The notes beneath the pieces were generated by a model, which saw only the letters and a list, made by a program, of their open reading frames with translations, ran no database searches and had not been told where the DNA came from. This document shows positions 11,318-23,729 of a stretch of 64,000 bases of DNA, one piece after another. Source of the stretch: Saksenaea vasiformis B4078 (lineage: Eukaryota; Mucoromycota; Mucoromycetes; Mucorales; Saksenaeaceae); NCBI GenBank assembly GCA_000697055.1, contig JNDT01001766.1, forward strand, positions 1 to 64,000, read 5' to 3'. How positions within the stretch are numbered: position 1 is the first letter of the stretch; each line of letters opens with the position of its first letter. The translations under genes were made by a program, and so were the position numbers.

Positions 11318-11614
11318 CTGAAAAGGGCTGAGTCTCATGGACGCTTAATTATGGTCAATGCTGGAGAGGCATTCACAAACTCACATCTACATGCCCTCTT
11401 TGCGAAGATTGAAGATCAAATAATTCGAGCAACAGAAGCTCGCGACATCTGGACAATGTCGTAAGTATCGAAAAAGGATGTGAATCATAGTATTGGAATA
11501 GGTGAGTGTAAAATTTTCATGCTAAACTGACCCCGAATCGATTTCCATTTTTGTAGTTCACTAACGACATCTTTTTTTCTTTCCTTTGCGACATTCATTT
11601 TGGGAAACACTATA
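11318..11614 (+). pseudogene. Fanzor relic, 3' end with internal deletion
   Basis: On the plus strand this matches the Fanzor 3' exon: a segment reading MVNAGEAFTN corresponds to MVNVGERFTS of the intact copy, then it jumps to IEDQIIRATEARD, matching the intact C-terminus VEDQIIRATEARDD. The zinc ribbon and last catalytic Asp are deleted. Similarity continues into the 3' non-coding strip and stops at about 11614. It lies head-to-head with the intact Fanzor across the palindrome. Confidence 0.8.
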
Positions 11615-11684
11615 ATTTAAAAAATATCACGGATAAGGCATATAAGAGAACAGAAAAGAGAGAACGGGTATAGCAACAGTGTTA

Positions 11685-14359
11685 TCAGGAAGTGGTGATT
11701 TTTTGTGCATCGTGTAGTTTCCGTTTCATCACTTCATATTCACCTTCTCGCTCGGCATGTTGTACTTTGAGACTGATTAGCACAGACTCAGTGTCGGCTA
11801 ATTGGGCTTCCAGCACTTGGTTACGTTCACTAAGCTGCATATTTTTCTGCGTAAGCTCATCCACCTGCATTTGGAACGACTTGTTCATTTTTGATTGCAC
11901 ATCCTCATGATCTGCTCGCATTTGGTTCAGTTGCCGCCGCAGCTGTTGGTTATCGTCATTCATACGCGCCATAGACATTTTTGTTTCGATTGCCTGCTGG
12001 GTCACCTCTTGATGCTCAGCTTCTAATGTCCTATACGCCTTTTCCAGCCGGCGAACATGTTCTGACAAGTCGGCATTTACTTTTCGTAAATGATCTTCTT
12101 GCGACTGCGTCTTCTGTTCTCGTGCGTTTTCCATAGCGAACTGTTTCGCTAGACGTGTCAGTAGTCGATACGATATATCCATGCTGTATGTATCCCGAAC
12201 AAGTCCCTCTGGATCATTCTATGCACAGGTGTCATCAGTGGATATATCAAGTGACTCTATCTTTGTCGTACCTCATAAACTTCGAAAATTTTATCCCTGA
12301 AAAAGGATAATAAACGTTCAAACGGAAGACTAAGTATAGTTTCCTGGTGTCTTGTCATCAAGGCTAGAGCCACCTGCAAGATGACATGAACGCCCTCCAC
12401 AAAGAGTAGATCAAACACTCGGAAAACAAGTTCAAGAGGGCATCGATACGCGAATAGTGTCAAAAACCATTGTGACACGTACATGGACGGCTTCACACCT
12501 TGTATATCTAAGTGACGATGCACCTCTGGAAGTTTTTGCTGCAACAAATTATCAAATTGGTACATATGTTCGGGAAGAGCTTCCATATCTTGTGTATAAT
12601 GTCCTCGTAATCCATAACATTCCATCAATTGCACAAGGACACAAAATGCTTCTTCTTCTGACATCTATTGCGTACGACATGTTACATATGACTTTGTAAA
12701 CCATGTGTTTACTTACATGCAGCAATAGGCATCCGGCAACAAAAGCTATGCCTTGACAGTAGCCAACATCCTGGTCAAATATACTGTATGCCTTCACAAC
12801 GCTAAATAGTGCTTGTTGCCCATGACCGTCACGTCCCTGAAAGTAAGGATGGTCGGGAAAGGTGCGGGACAAATCGCGCTCAATCATTTTTTCATGAGGG
12901 CTTGTTCGTGAAAGCAGGCTCCTGTACTGTGCGTCTAGATCGCCGTTTGCTTTAGCCTTTGAGATGATCTGCCACATCATTCCCCTTAGGGATGGTGGAA
13001 TGCCTATGCGAAGATTTTCTCGGAGTGTGTTCATTTGAGATTGTGCAACTTTATCGAAGTCCGTAATAGCTTGCTCCCAGAAATCTACGCAGTCCTTAGC
13101 ACAGTTAACATAGGAAAAAAAATTCCACGAATACCCCAGTCATATTTGTCTGCGGACGAAGAATCCTTCAAAATTTCAAGCTGATCTTTCGCTTCGTCTT
13201 TGAGCGCTGCGTGTTTTGCTGATTCGCGCTGACTTTCATGAGAAGATCGACCAAATTTGGACATAATCATTTCATAATACGTTGTGCTACTTTGCGATGT
13301 GCGATGGCTTGATGCGCTATAAGGCTGAACTTTATACATGGTAGATATCCGTTTGCTTTGGCGCTCACGAAAAGCTTGTGATGGTCTTTCCACTTTATAT
13401 CCATTAGAACTGGACGAAAAGCTCGAACGAACAGAGTTGGACGGAGAGGTTGACTGTCGTAATACATTGAAAGGAGAAAATGAGCGGGAGCTGCTGTTAC
13501 TATTTCTTTGTGCGGAAGGTTTTTCAGAAGTTTCATCAGGTGATGGCGCTCGATCGTCTTCCGTCTCCTCTGCCGTAACTTGCAGTGGAACTTGGTCTTT
13601 ATCATTGGTGAGCGGTTCCGATTTCGAGGTACTAGCCGGTTTACTCGTTTGTATATGTCCAGATGCGGCTGTTGGCAGAGATTCTGATGTAATATATGAT
13701 GCATCAGTGTCTATTTCCTTTGGTAGATGCGAGGTTGCTATAGCTTTATCAGGTGCTGTTTCCCCTTTTTCATCAGATTCAGTAACCGCTACACATGTTG
13801 GTGGCGCTTTTAGTGTTGGCGCAACATTAGACATAGTGGTTGATCGACCACGGGTCCTGGTTTTTGGCGTGTTTAGCGCGTTAATCGGGTGATTTTGATG
13901 CAAAGCTGGAAGAGGTGGCAGGTTATTCAGCTCGGCCGAAGACGTCGACAAATGGTGATTTTTTAGCGTTGTTGGTGTTGTCATCGCTGTATCAACAGAT
14001 ATATCATCGTCGTCACTCGAAGAGGAGGTTGACTTTTGGTGCGAGGTTGCGCTTGGTACCTGACCGCTGTCGTTTGACTGCTGCTTCGTAGTAGGTGAGC
14101 GACTTTCGTCCGAATCAGAATCCGAGTCGCTTGTGTCATCATCGTACTCATCATCCGTTCTGACTTGGATGGTAAAGCCAAAATGGTCGAGATATTGTTT
14201 GCTGTCTGGATTCAACAATGCTTCATCGACAACGTCCAAATCGTACTCGCACAACGAGAAATTATCATCGTCGGAATGTGTTTTTGGATCAATATCATCA
14301 CTCAAGGGAGAAGGATCAGACAATTTGGTGGGAGGTTGTTGTATCTCATTCATATTCAA
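11685..14359 (-). CDS. TBC-domain Rab GTPase-activating protein (GYP5/EVI5-like)
   Basis: Four exons. The first about 400 residues are acidic and Ser/Thr-rich, probably disordered. The TBC domain follows: GIPPSLRGMMWQ, the arginine finger in IERDLSRTFPDH and the glutamine finger in GYCQG, so it should be catalytically competent toward a Rab GTPase. The C-terminal 165 residues form a long coiled coil (HLRKVNADLSEHVRRLEKAY region). Disordered N-terminus, TBC and C-terminal coiled coil is the layout of yeast Gyp5/Gyl1 and animal EVI5, which act in ER-Golgi and secretory traffic. Introns near 13045-13095, 12661-12716 and 12221-12270 restore the frame; the first joins YDWG to DFWEQA. The ATG at 14359 is the first in frame. 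Confidence 0.88.
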
Positions 14360-15296
14360 AGAAAGAGCTTTTTCGCAGATCTGAGGGCCAAAAATTCTTG
14401 CACAAACGATATTACCAATTTTGGTATAGGACAGTTACCGTTTATCAAATTCTGTAACCCTAAAGAGCCAAATGGGCACTAAAGAAAGGTTGAAGATGAT
14501 GCCATTAGGCTATAAATTGTCAACAGATTCGTACTCTACTTACATCAACTTCGCCCCTCAATGGAACATAAAATTCATATAAAGTAGCGTAAAAATACAT
14601 TCAGGGTTAGTAAATGAAATAGAACTCGATGTCAATTTACTCTACTCAGGGAGATAGTTCCGAATGAATGCAGAGGTCCACTTGCACACCGACCAGGTGG
14701 TAGCCATATCGATGGAGTTCTAGTGACCAAGACCCATGCTGAGCAAAGACGCGCCGCAAAGGACTTGAAGCGACGTAATATCTAGTGACAGTGATCGATT
14801 GTGGAAGAGAATGATGCCGAGTATGACAACAAATACCAAATGCAGCCAAGACAATTTAGGACCAACGTCACGCAAGGCTAAACGACAGATACAGAAAGCA
14901 AATAGCCCTGAATATGTGTTCAATCAGAAGTGCATGCAATAAGTAAATAAAAAAGGACTTCTCCTTAGCTACTCATTATTTCCTCGTTTCGGCTTTTTAT
15001 ATCGTACGAGCCCAATATCTGACATGAACGGAGCATAATGGAATGCGGCACGCAACTATTAGCTTGCATATCTGTATAAAATTACGGAGAGTAACGTAAT
15101 GAATCTCGAACCCTCTGAAATAAAATTAGACGTTTCAATAACCTGACTTCCATACAGGCATCTACAGGGAAACTCTTCAGGGTGAAGTTTAGTAAACTGC
15201 TTTACAACGACAAAAGGGAAAAATTCCCTAAACAAGACAACAATAAAGCGGTATAATACAGAGCGTGGTCCCTTTCACATATATTGTACACTATCG
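14360..15296. other. Intergenic, no gene seen
   Basis: This holds the upstream region of the Rab-GAP gene and the downstream region of ATG15. Short open frames at 14646-14923 on the minus strand show no motif and are probably chance. Confidence 0.4.
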
Positions 15297-16982
15297 TTAC
15301 TGACAAGTATAATTTTGTCCACGTAACGGGACATTAAGAGAGGAAGCTTCGTCCCGTTCATCTATATACTCCCAGAGACCACAATCGGCGCAATCGTCTT
15401 CAGGTACACACCGAGGAAGGGGAAACTCATCAGGTTTTTTGATGATGTTTTCAATCACATCATAGGCACGATGTGAGCGGATATCCACTCGCCATCCATG
15501 CTCATTTACTGTGTCCCACACACATACCTGAAGGTTCTCGTAAGTCTCTCTTTGCCCAGTCTCCCTTACCCAGTCAATTTTCCTGTGAGTCACTTACTTT
15601 TCCCGTATGACAACGCGACTCCATGGCGAATCCACCTTTAAAATAACGAATAAGATGCCAACCCTACCCATTACATATCGACGTACCATACCAACAACTG
15701 CTTGCGGCACCCTAAAGATAAATACAACAAATCAGTATGACAGATCCTGGCATGGTATTCAACGAAAGTACCGTGCAGACTCCCACAAATATCGGATCAG
15801 CTGTGTGGCCGAAATGCCATAATGGCATGCGTGCCGCACCAGGTGCTTGTGGTAAATGCAATCGTCGCGAAGCTAGGTGATCACCCGGACTTTCAAACGC
15901 TACAGTCGGCACACCAAAAGTTTGTCCCACCAGGCTTGCCAAAGCACCTCCAAGCGAGTGGCCTGTGAGCCACACAGTGGCATCGGGGTATCGATCGCTC
16001 ACATCCTTGTATAGCTCCTATCATGCACCATCCTGTTATTGTTATCTCTATACACCTAGAGCACTTACCATTGCATGATCGTAATAGAGTTCCTTATCTA
16101 ATAGATTCCTCTCCAGACATGAACTCTCGCATACATAGTCATTCCCCTGATAACAGTCGCAAACAGCTTTCCAGACCCGACTAATTCGCGCGCAACAACA
16201 AGAAAAGAGCATATTATCCTACATAGAGATCCATTTGATTAAATGGACGGTACCGTCGATCGGATAAAGTTACATTGATCTTATCTTTTTCTCCGGTAGG
16301 CCCACCTGTAAACAGCCCGGCACTTGTACCCTTGATACTGATCACCAAAAGTGAGTTGTCAGGGTTTCCAAAGACATGACCCCGAATACCATCGGATTCC
16401 CATCCAAACGAAGAGTTCTATTTCTCAAACGATATTTACAATTTTTTCCCCAACAATTTTTTGTCAAACCTTGTTCCATGGGGCGCCAAGATCGTACCAG
16501 TCATCGGCACCGTCGTCCGTCTCAAGATACGCGTTGTACGTCATCATCGCCAGTGCCAGCACAGACGGGTGATCGGATACATTTGGAATCAATCCCCATA
16601 TCGACTCAAATGCGGGGCTACTTGCGCCCAGTGCATGCCAACGCACCAAGTTACCCGAGGCATGAAGCGAATGCAGCTGATCAACATATTGTTGAGACGG
16701 TCGCACTGTCTCACCCATCATTGGTTGCAATGGATAACCTCCGAAAGTTGACAGTTGTGAAGGTATATCGCGCCGGCGGAACAGGTTTGGAATGGGTCCG
16801 TTAACAGAAGCATGGTGGTAAATTGTCTTAAGTGTCAACCACTCCGGCTCAAATTTTGCCTGGCTAACTTCAAAATCGGGTAAATGGAATGGTATTTGCT
16901 GGTGAGTTGGTATTGCTCTTGTGGATTGTAGAATTAATATCCCTAAAGCAAGTACAATACACAAGTAGATCGGAATCGTCAT
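15297..16982 (-). CDS. ATG15: Atg15-like autophagic phospholipase/lipase
   Basis: A class-3 lipase with an N-terminal single membrane anchor (IPIYLCIVLALGILIL, about residues 3-18), as in yeast Atg15/Cvt17, which degrades autophagic and Cvt bodies inside the vacuole. Conserved blocks in order are DDWYDLGAPWN, SSFGWESDGIRG, ISIKGTSAG, the Cys-rich LFSCCCARISRVWKAVC, the nucleophile motif TGHSLGGALAS, LWHFGHTADPI, GGFAMESRCH, and VDIRSHRAYDVIE near the C-terminus. The catalytic Ser is in GHSLGG; the Asp and His are in the HTADP and DIRSHR regions. At least four introns are needed. I chose the ATG at 16982 because it directly precedes the membrane anchor; an upstream in-frame ATG at 17141 would add a long unconserved leader. 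Confidence 0.92.
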
Positions 16983-17790
16983 AACTACTCGAAGTTTGGT
17001 CTGTTCTCCCCAGACTTTGAAACTGCGCGAACAAACGCTCGGCACTTTTCTGCAGCGCAAATATCCAATGAGATCGCATTTCTCGATAGCTGAAGCAGAT
17101 TGGCTGTCAACTGATGAGTAGCCTCGTGAAACGTTGACCACCGGTGCTTTTCTTTCCCTTCACGAGATTGTCCGTACCGTGTGATATGGTATAAGCACAC
17201 AAGCGATAAACACCTTTTTTTCTTTCTATGAAGCATATAAGCTAAATCCAGCAGGGGATGCTCAGTTACGTGCTTGGCGGCACAATATGTCTCACCGACA
17301 TTATTTTTTCTTCCACAAGAGCTTCATCCTCGGTACAACAAGGCTTCACAGAGGATGTATTTGATTTGTATGCTGAGTTGCATTGATTTTGTTCGCTTAG
17401 GCACTTATAGCCTTCAAGCGTTGGGGCGATTAATATCAAAATGGACACAAAGGCTCTAAATGCCTTTCAACCATGCCTACAGACGAAATCGTGTAACCGC
17501 AAGAACCATTCCACGTATCGCTTGCATGTTTCTGTTTTCTGTTCAATTTTACATAGAGAGATAGCTAAAAATGTTACGGTCGAACATATGAAGGCGGTTT
17601 ATATAACTTCAAGTACGACGACACACGGACTTTTCAAGCGTCTATGTACAAATAAAGTGCGCAGCACTTACTAATGCGTAATGGATGTTGATGCAAAAAC
17701 TTCGCATTCCCAAGAGTGATGTTACATACAATCAGCTGTGCTATTTTACTGTAACTAACATTTGTATGGTGGTATACCATTATCAGGTTT
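16983..17790. other. Intergenic between ATG15 and the PPR gene
   Basis: This contains the ATG15 promoter side and the 3' side of the PPR gene. Open frames of 60-84 codons occur on both strands but none shows a recognisable motif. Confidence 0.4.
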
Positions 17791-19195
17791 CTAGATTTTT
17801 AAAATATGACTATCTCTACTTTTGCGTTTCTGTTTTCCTGCCTTCTTTTCTCGTTCGATCCATGCCAACGTCTCATATACTCGCCTATCCGGTGGCAGGT
17901 TTGGATATTTCCTCAGTATTAAATTATGATATTGTGTAGCAAGGCTGAATTGGCCTAGTCCGGCACAGAAGCGTAGGATAGAATCCACTACGTCAATCGT
18001 CGGTTCATATCCAAGCTCGCCCCTCGGCAATTCTCTAAATCCTTTGTAGCTTGCCATCATCTCCTCCACCTTCGGTGGCCGTAATGAGTACAGGCGATCA
18101 ATGGCGTTCAGGCCCAGCCAGATGTCATTATCTTGTCGCGCTGTGCGTGTAAGAGCATATAAAAACGCACACACAACCTTGGAATCTATTTCAAATGGAT
18201 CTGAGACTCGTATTGCCTCTTCCGTTGTAGCGATTGCCGCGGCTTTCATTGCAAGTGATGTCGCGCCTCGAGCACCCACACCCGTTGGCTCTAGTCGTTG
18301 TTCTACCTCAGTCCAAAGTCGACGTACTTCATCAATTCCGTTACGCTTCACCATCTTTGGACAACTGTAAAACGCATATGTGTATGAGTATCTATCGGGG
18401 AACATATGTTCCTCTTTCATCAGGTTGATCGTGTCCATCACTTTATCCGGCATGTCTTTTCGGTGGTAAATTCCCATTAACAAGTTCATGTGATGTATAT
18501 TCGGTTTAAGGTCGTAATCCTTTATACGACTTATCCACTCTTCAGCACGAGCGACCATATCGGGTGAATCGCACTTGCTCAACGCAGTAAGCAAATGAGA
18601 GAATGTACGTTCATTTGGTTGAACGGTGCGTTTCCTCATCTAATTTCTTCCGTCATTGATGTTCATGATGATAGGACCTGGTACCTACCGCTGCCCAGAA
18701 CTGTTCTGCTTTATTCGATTTGCCTTTTTGCGCACAATGACTTAATAACTGATTCCAAACGGGTGCCTTGTGCATAGAACGCGGTAATGCATTGACATAT
18801 TCAACGGCATCGTCAAGCGTCGCAACTTTAAGAATTCTTCCCACACCCATAGAGGCACCATAAGCATCGGTCGGCATCCAATACAAATGTTTGTTCTGCT
18901 TAATCTTTGCTGGATCAACTGGGACGAATCTCCGGGGCGAGTCCATTGGGTGCCGCTGATTATTCTTCCTCATATTATCTGAATCTGGTCTGCGCCTGTT
19001 GTTTGGCGGAAACGATCCGCGTGCTCTTTCATTCTGGATCGATTGCATTTTAGAGGTGCTACTAAAACGTACTGTGTTTGACGCCACTGCAAGGCATAAT
19101 TTTTCATTCATGCGTTGTTGCTGGTGACATTGAATCTGGCGAACTAGATTCCTTGGACCTGCAAGACGCGTGGATAGAATGACTAACCGAGACAT
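17791..19195 (-). CDS. Mitochondrial pentatricopeptide-repeat (PPR) protein
   Basis: Two exons joined across an intron at about 18640-18690 (FWAAV to MRKRTVQPNE). The N-terminus is Arg/Ser-rich with few acids (LSTRLAGPRNLVRQIQ), consistent with a mitochondrial presequence. Downstream are PPR-like helical repeats: NERTFSHLLTALSKC, KPNIHHMNLLMGIYHRK, and PDRYSYTYAFYSC, with the typical spacing of about 35 residues. The C-terminus is basic (EREKKAGKQKRKSR). Fungal PPR proteins of this size act in maturation or translation of mitochondrial RNAs; I cannot name the target. About 450 residues. Confidence 0.75.
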
Positions 19196-20223
19196 GAGTT
19201 TTTGTCCAGATCAACGTGTGCCCTGCCGTATTCGCTTTTTCTCTGTTTTCGCTCGTCTGTGACTACAGCATTTTTTTCATTATCCGACAGTCATGCTTTT
19301 TTGGACATCTGTATCTGTCCTTTGGGCGACGCAGCTTCAGGCGATTGCGACATATACGACTTTTATACGACGAATGAGACAGGATTAAACCACAGCGAGG
19401 TACATGCCACTCGCACAACAGCTTTCTACATTTTTCTACACGGAGGAAACGAGACGTCTCATCAAGCCCTCGTATAAGGAAGCTCGTTGTATAGAAGAGC
19501 GCCAGATGCATGAGAAAGGAGAAAGATACAGCTTAGGTGACTATCGAATTCAGTGTATTTAGTTCCTCTGTGAAAATTCCTTCTTTTTCCTTTGCGAAGT
19601 CATTGCAGTAAATGGGAAAACACAACAATTGCTATATACAGCGGTTATTTGAAATACAAGCGGCAATCACGCAATTCCCTGGATGATGTCCTATATTCTC
19701 CAGCTTTGCTGCTTTCTACATTCTTTCTGCTTTGCCTATTTTACATTTCCCTCCAGGCGACGGCGGACCACTTCCCTAGATTCTCACCTTTAGCATGATT
19801 AGTAATCGATAAACTTTATCGCAGAATTGCAGTTAACAAACAGCTTGCGAAATCAGGGTTGTAGGTATGGCACCTTCATTATAAAATGCCTATACTACGA
19901 AAAGTATGAATTGCCTTTCCCATCCCCTGATCCTTATTTCGAATCATGATTATTTATGCGCGGAGGATCAAAATCGGGCAGAGCGATTTCTGGGCTGTGG
20001 CGGATGGAATCTTCTGGTGACCTAAACAAGTATGACAAATAGACATATACGGGAAATGACGAGTATCTGTGCGGAGTATATGTGATTGGACTAGGCATTT
20101 GGCAAGACATGACGATTACTGTCGAAATAGTACTTCGGAATTATTTGGCGGATCTCATAAACTTCCGCAGTAATTCGTATAAGTACAGCATCTATTTTGC
20201 TTTATTCCTGCAGCAAAACAGAT
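19196..20223. other. Divergent promoter region, no gene seen
   Basis: About 1 kb separates the divergently transcribed PPR and NmrA-like genes. The open frames at 19202-19511 on both strands and at 19592-19798 lack motifs and are probably chance. Confidence 0.4.
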
Positions 20224-21099
20224 ATGTCTGAACAAGTCGAACGTGTGTATGTCATCGGTGGTACCGGCAATGTTGGAACGAAGGCGGTCCAGGAACTTCT
20301 TGCCAACAGTGTCCCAGTTACGCTTTATGCACGCAATCCAAGCAAAGCGGCATCGTTATTCCCAAACAAGGAGGAGGTGTTATCCGTAGTTCAAGGCGAT
20401 TTCAGTGACCTTACACCGCTCAAGAACTCTTTGCCCGGTCATACTCGATTATTTCTTCTAGTAACCGATATGCCGGACAGCGTGCAATATAAATTAGACA
20501 TTGCTACGTTAGCCTATGAAGCTGGAGTCAAGCAGATTGTATACCTCTCTACCGATCTTGCTGGTCATAGTTGGCGTTCAAGTTACCTTGGTCATGTACA
20601 TTTTTTGGCTGAGAAAGCCATTCTTGATATTCCTGGTCGTGGCGCGTTCGTGGCTCTTCGTCCAAACGAGTTCATGTCCAATGTTTTCAGTTTTTATCGC
20701 CCGCATAACGACGTGATTCAGGATATATTGGAAAGCAGCGCTCCTCAAACCTGGATTTCACCTAATGACATTGGTGCCCTTGCTGCTATCATTCTACGCG
20801 AAGACATTGAGAAACACGGCGACGCTGTCTACGACATGGTTGGTGATATAGTGACTCCAGCTGAACGGGCTGCTATCCTGACAAGGGTCCTCGGCCGCCC
20901 TATTACGTATCAACAAATTTCAGCTGCGGAAAAATACAACCAGCTAATACAGGAGATTCCTCATCACCCTACGGTGTACGATCTGGTGGTCCTATCTTCG
21001 TATAAAGCTTCACTTTCTAAAGGCCTACCAATTCTCTTGGGTCGAGAGCCAGAATCTTTGGAAGCCTACATAACTGCCAATAAGACCGAACTACTCTAA
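20224..21099 (+). CDS. NmrA-like NAD(P)-binding reductase (paralog of 5775-6647)
   Basis: Single exon of 291 residues from the ATG at 20224 (MSEQVERVYVIGG). An upstream in-frame ATG at 20197 would add nine residues that the paralog lacks. Rossmann motif GGTGNVGT, basic ARNPSK segment, FMSN and DIGALAAIIL motifs match the other copy, as do the C-terminal LSKGLPILLGREPE and EAYITA. The two are clearly paralogs in opposite orientation about 13.6 kb apart. The likely function is an NADP-dependent oxidoreductase or redox sensor of the NmrA/HSCARG group; substrate unknown. Confidence 0.85.
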   Translation: MSEQVERVYVIGGTGNVGTKAVQELLANSVPVTLYARNPSKAASLFPNKEEVLSVVQGDFSDLTPLKNSLPGHTRLFLLVTDMPDSVQYKLDIATLAYEAGVKQIVYLSTDLAGHSWRSSYLGHVHFLAEKAILDIPGRGAFVALRPNEFMSNVFSFYRPHNDVIQDILESSAPQTWISPNDIGALAAIILREDIEKHGDAVYDMVGDIVTPAERAAILTRVLGRPITYQQISAAEKYNQLIQEIPHHPTVYDLVVLSSYKASLSKGLPILLGREPESLEAYITANKTELL

Positions 21100-21835
21100 T
21101 ATACTCTTTCTTTTCCTTTCCATTGCTCTGTGTATAGTTGTCAATAAATTGCAGTATGCGTAATAACCATTAGTTTCTTCCAAATAATGTGCAGCGCTTT
21201 GGAATGAAGGTTGGCACGATAACACCTATACAGCCTCTATGCTCTTCTACCAGTCCCTATTACTGCCAAACACGCTATTCGCTCGTTCAACTCACCAAAT
21301 GACCTAGAACCGCTACTTGTAACAGAAAGAAGGAAAAGAGCAATTGTTATAATCAACTGCGGTAAACCTTAGTTAGTGTTAGGATAAATGCCTTTGATAT
21401 AAACGAATAATTGAAACAACAGCGACCAGCGGTGCGTATCCGATAATGGGTTACGTTAAGATAGACTAACTGTCATGTTTCTTTAGGGTGATGGCAGAAC
21501 TGGCTATTATTCTGATCTGATCGCCATGACTGTTTATTCATTCATGCTGATCCCAATGTCGAGGTAGAATTGAAATACGATACTTCTTGCCTAGTTATGT
21601 ACAGCAGAGTACAGTGATTCCGTTCGGAAGATATGTTACAACAGATACTCCATATACCATAGTCTCGCTGAAACTTTGTGATTCCCCTTTCACTTTTTAT
21701 CAACGAGACATTACATTTTTTTCAGCGAATTCTACCCTTCACTTTTTCCCAACAAACCCTTTACAAAAAAAAACCTTACACACTTTTATTTTTACTACTC
21801 CCTTCTTATTTTATTTTTATCCTTCATTTTTCATC
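21100..21835. other. Intergenic region left of the retroelement
   Basis: A 5' LTR would be expected here or nearby. I compared it by eye with the sequence after 25507 and did not find a matching direct repeat. A pyrimidine-rich, AT-rich leader (21715-21835) precedes the gag start. Confidence 0.35.
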
Positions 21836-23110
21836 ATGGATGTCATCTCTATCATCGCTACTTCACCTATTGAGGAGACTCCTTTGAGCGTTGTCTCCGA
21901 GGGAACTGCTTCTCAAGATTTGAACATGACGGACGCCTCTGTAATGACAACGGCAGAGGAAACCGTTCAATGCCTTGCCGAATTGAAAACCCAGTTTTAT
22001 GATTTAGCATGGCAAAGAGTGGAAGCAATTTGCAGTGGAGATCTGCGACGCAAACAACAAATAAGAGAAGCGATTAACAATTTGCGTCAAGACATTGACG
22101 ACTTAGAGGCGGCTATAAAAGTCCACAGATACAAGCGCAAAAACTACAAGCAACGACCGGGTCAAGGCCCCACACAACCTGCCTGTCTTCAAGTGGACGA
22201 ACCATGTTTGGAAACCAAGCGCCACCGTGCATCCAACCATCAAAGAGTGTCTGACTAATTTTGAGGATGTCGTTCGCGCGCATGGTCAAAATATTGACAA
22301 AGTATGGCACCCATACCTTCCTATCTTGCTGTCGAGTGAACAACGTTCGTGGTATGAGGCCACGCTCAAGAACTCACCACAAAAACCTTGGTCCTATGCA
22401 CGCGAACAGTGGATCAATGCCTACGGTGTAAACGACGCAGAATACCAGGCACAGCTCACTGGTGACTTGATGAGCATGAAAATGGAGACCGGAGAAACTG
22501 TATCCAAGTTTACCGACCGTTTCGAAAAACTGCACCGGGATGCCAAGGCCCTGATAATATCGTACGGTGACGGTGTACCTACGTGCACTTCCCTCTAACT
22601 TGGCAGAACGTATTCGCACTGCCCAAACAAGCATGCCATTGGGGCAGCGCAACACGGTGGCTCATGCTGCTGCTCTGGCGCGCACACTCGAAAACAGTGA
22701 GCCTACAGTTTACCGCCAGGAAAAGCAGGTGACGATTTCCACAGCACGTTCGGTTATTGCGTCCGAGGATCAGCGAAAAAGCAAGAAATGACCGGCAGAG
22801 GCCAAGACCTGCCTCATCCATGGTCAAGGCCAGCACTCGTCAGAGGAATACCGAATGGTCCGTCTGGTCCTGGACAAGTCGGGTACTCTCTTCAGTATCC
22901 ACAGTCCACACCGGAAGGCCAACTCTTCTGCCCCTTTTAAATCGTCGTCGTCGGTCTCTTCCTCTGGTTCGCGCCCCAACACCAATCCTTGCCGCCGTTA
23001 TGGTAAGCCCTACTACCATGGTCACAAATGTGCGCCCACTCAGAGCAGTGAGGCCACGTCAACCATGGCAGTTCGGTCTGCCCATCGTGTGGTAGAAAAG
23101 GAAGAAAAGG
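21836..23110 (+). pseudogene. gag region of the gypsy element
   Basis: Begins with MDVISIIATSP after a TC-rich leader. A helical Gag core follows in shifted frames (ETVSKFTDRFEKLHRDAK, typical of retrotransposon Gag). A zinc-knuckle-like CRRYGKPYYHGHKC lies at about 22990-23030. At least two frame changes (near 22200-22250 and 22570) separate the pieces. Confidence 0.7.
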
Positions 23111-23129
23111 AGAAACTGGGGAGTCCAAT

Positions 23130-23624
23130 ATGGACTTTAACTTTGACGCTTGCACTATCTGTAAGTTATCTGCAGATCGCTTAGATTTTCCAAACAAGTC
23201 TAATTCACAACTCGTTCCTATTACGCTCTGCGATATAGAACTTTGGACACTAATTGACTCCGGCGCCACAATCAGTGCAGTCAGCCCTAGGTTATGCAAG
23301 CGGTTGGGATGGTCAACCACACCCCAACCCGGTCGTATCATGCTTGCTTCAACGCAGCATGTAGCAAATATAATAGGAATCATAGAAAAAATAAAAATAT
23401 TTTATAATGGCAAAACTCTCACACATGACTTTGAAGTGATGGACATGCCTTACAATATTGATGTTAGTATTGGTACAGATATCATGTCTAAACTCGGTAT
23501 CCATCTTACGGGTCTAGCTCCATGTTGGCACAGATCTGCACTCCCATTGATACCCGCAGTGGAGGATGTACCTGAACCCAACAATTCTCCCGCCAGTACA
23601 TCGGAGCAAAGAGCCCTCCGTTGA
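23130..23624 (+). pseudogene. Retropepsin-like protease region of the gypsy element
   Basis: The segment LIDSGATISAVSP contains the aspartic protease active site D-S-G, followed by the hydrophobic pattern of a retropepsin (DVSIGTDIMSKLGI). The frame ends at a stop before the reverse transcriptase. Confidence 0.75.
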
Positions 23625-23729
23625 CGCAAATTCCCGGATTCCATCATCCTCATTTTGTACGGCGCCAGAGTCAGTGGTCCGTTTGGATAAAAAAAAACCT
23701 CCTGTGTCACATCTTACCGCAGGCAGTAT

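Noticed and set aside
13338..13892. Plus-strand 184-codon frame inside the Rab-GAP gene
   Set aside because: It is the antisense shadow of the Ser/Thr-rich coding exon and has no motif of its own.
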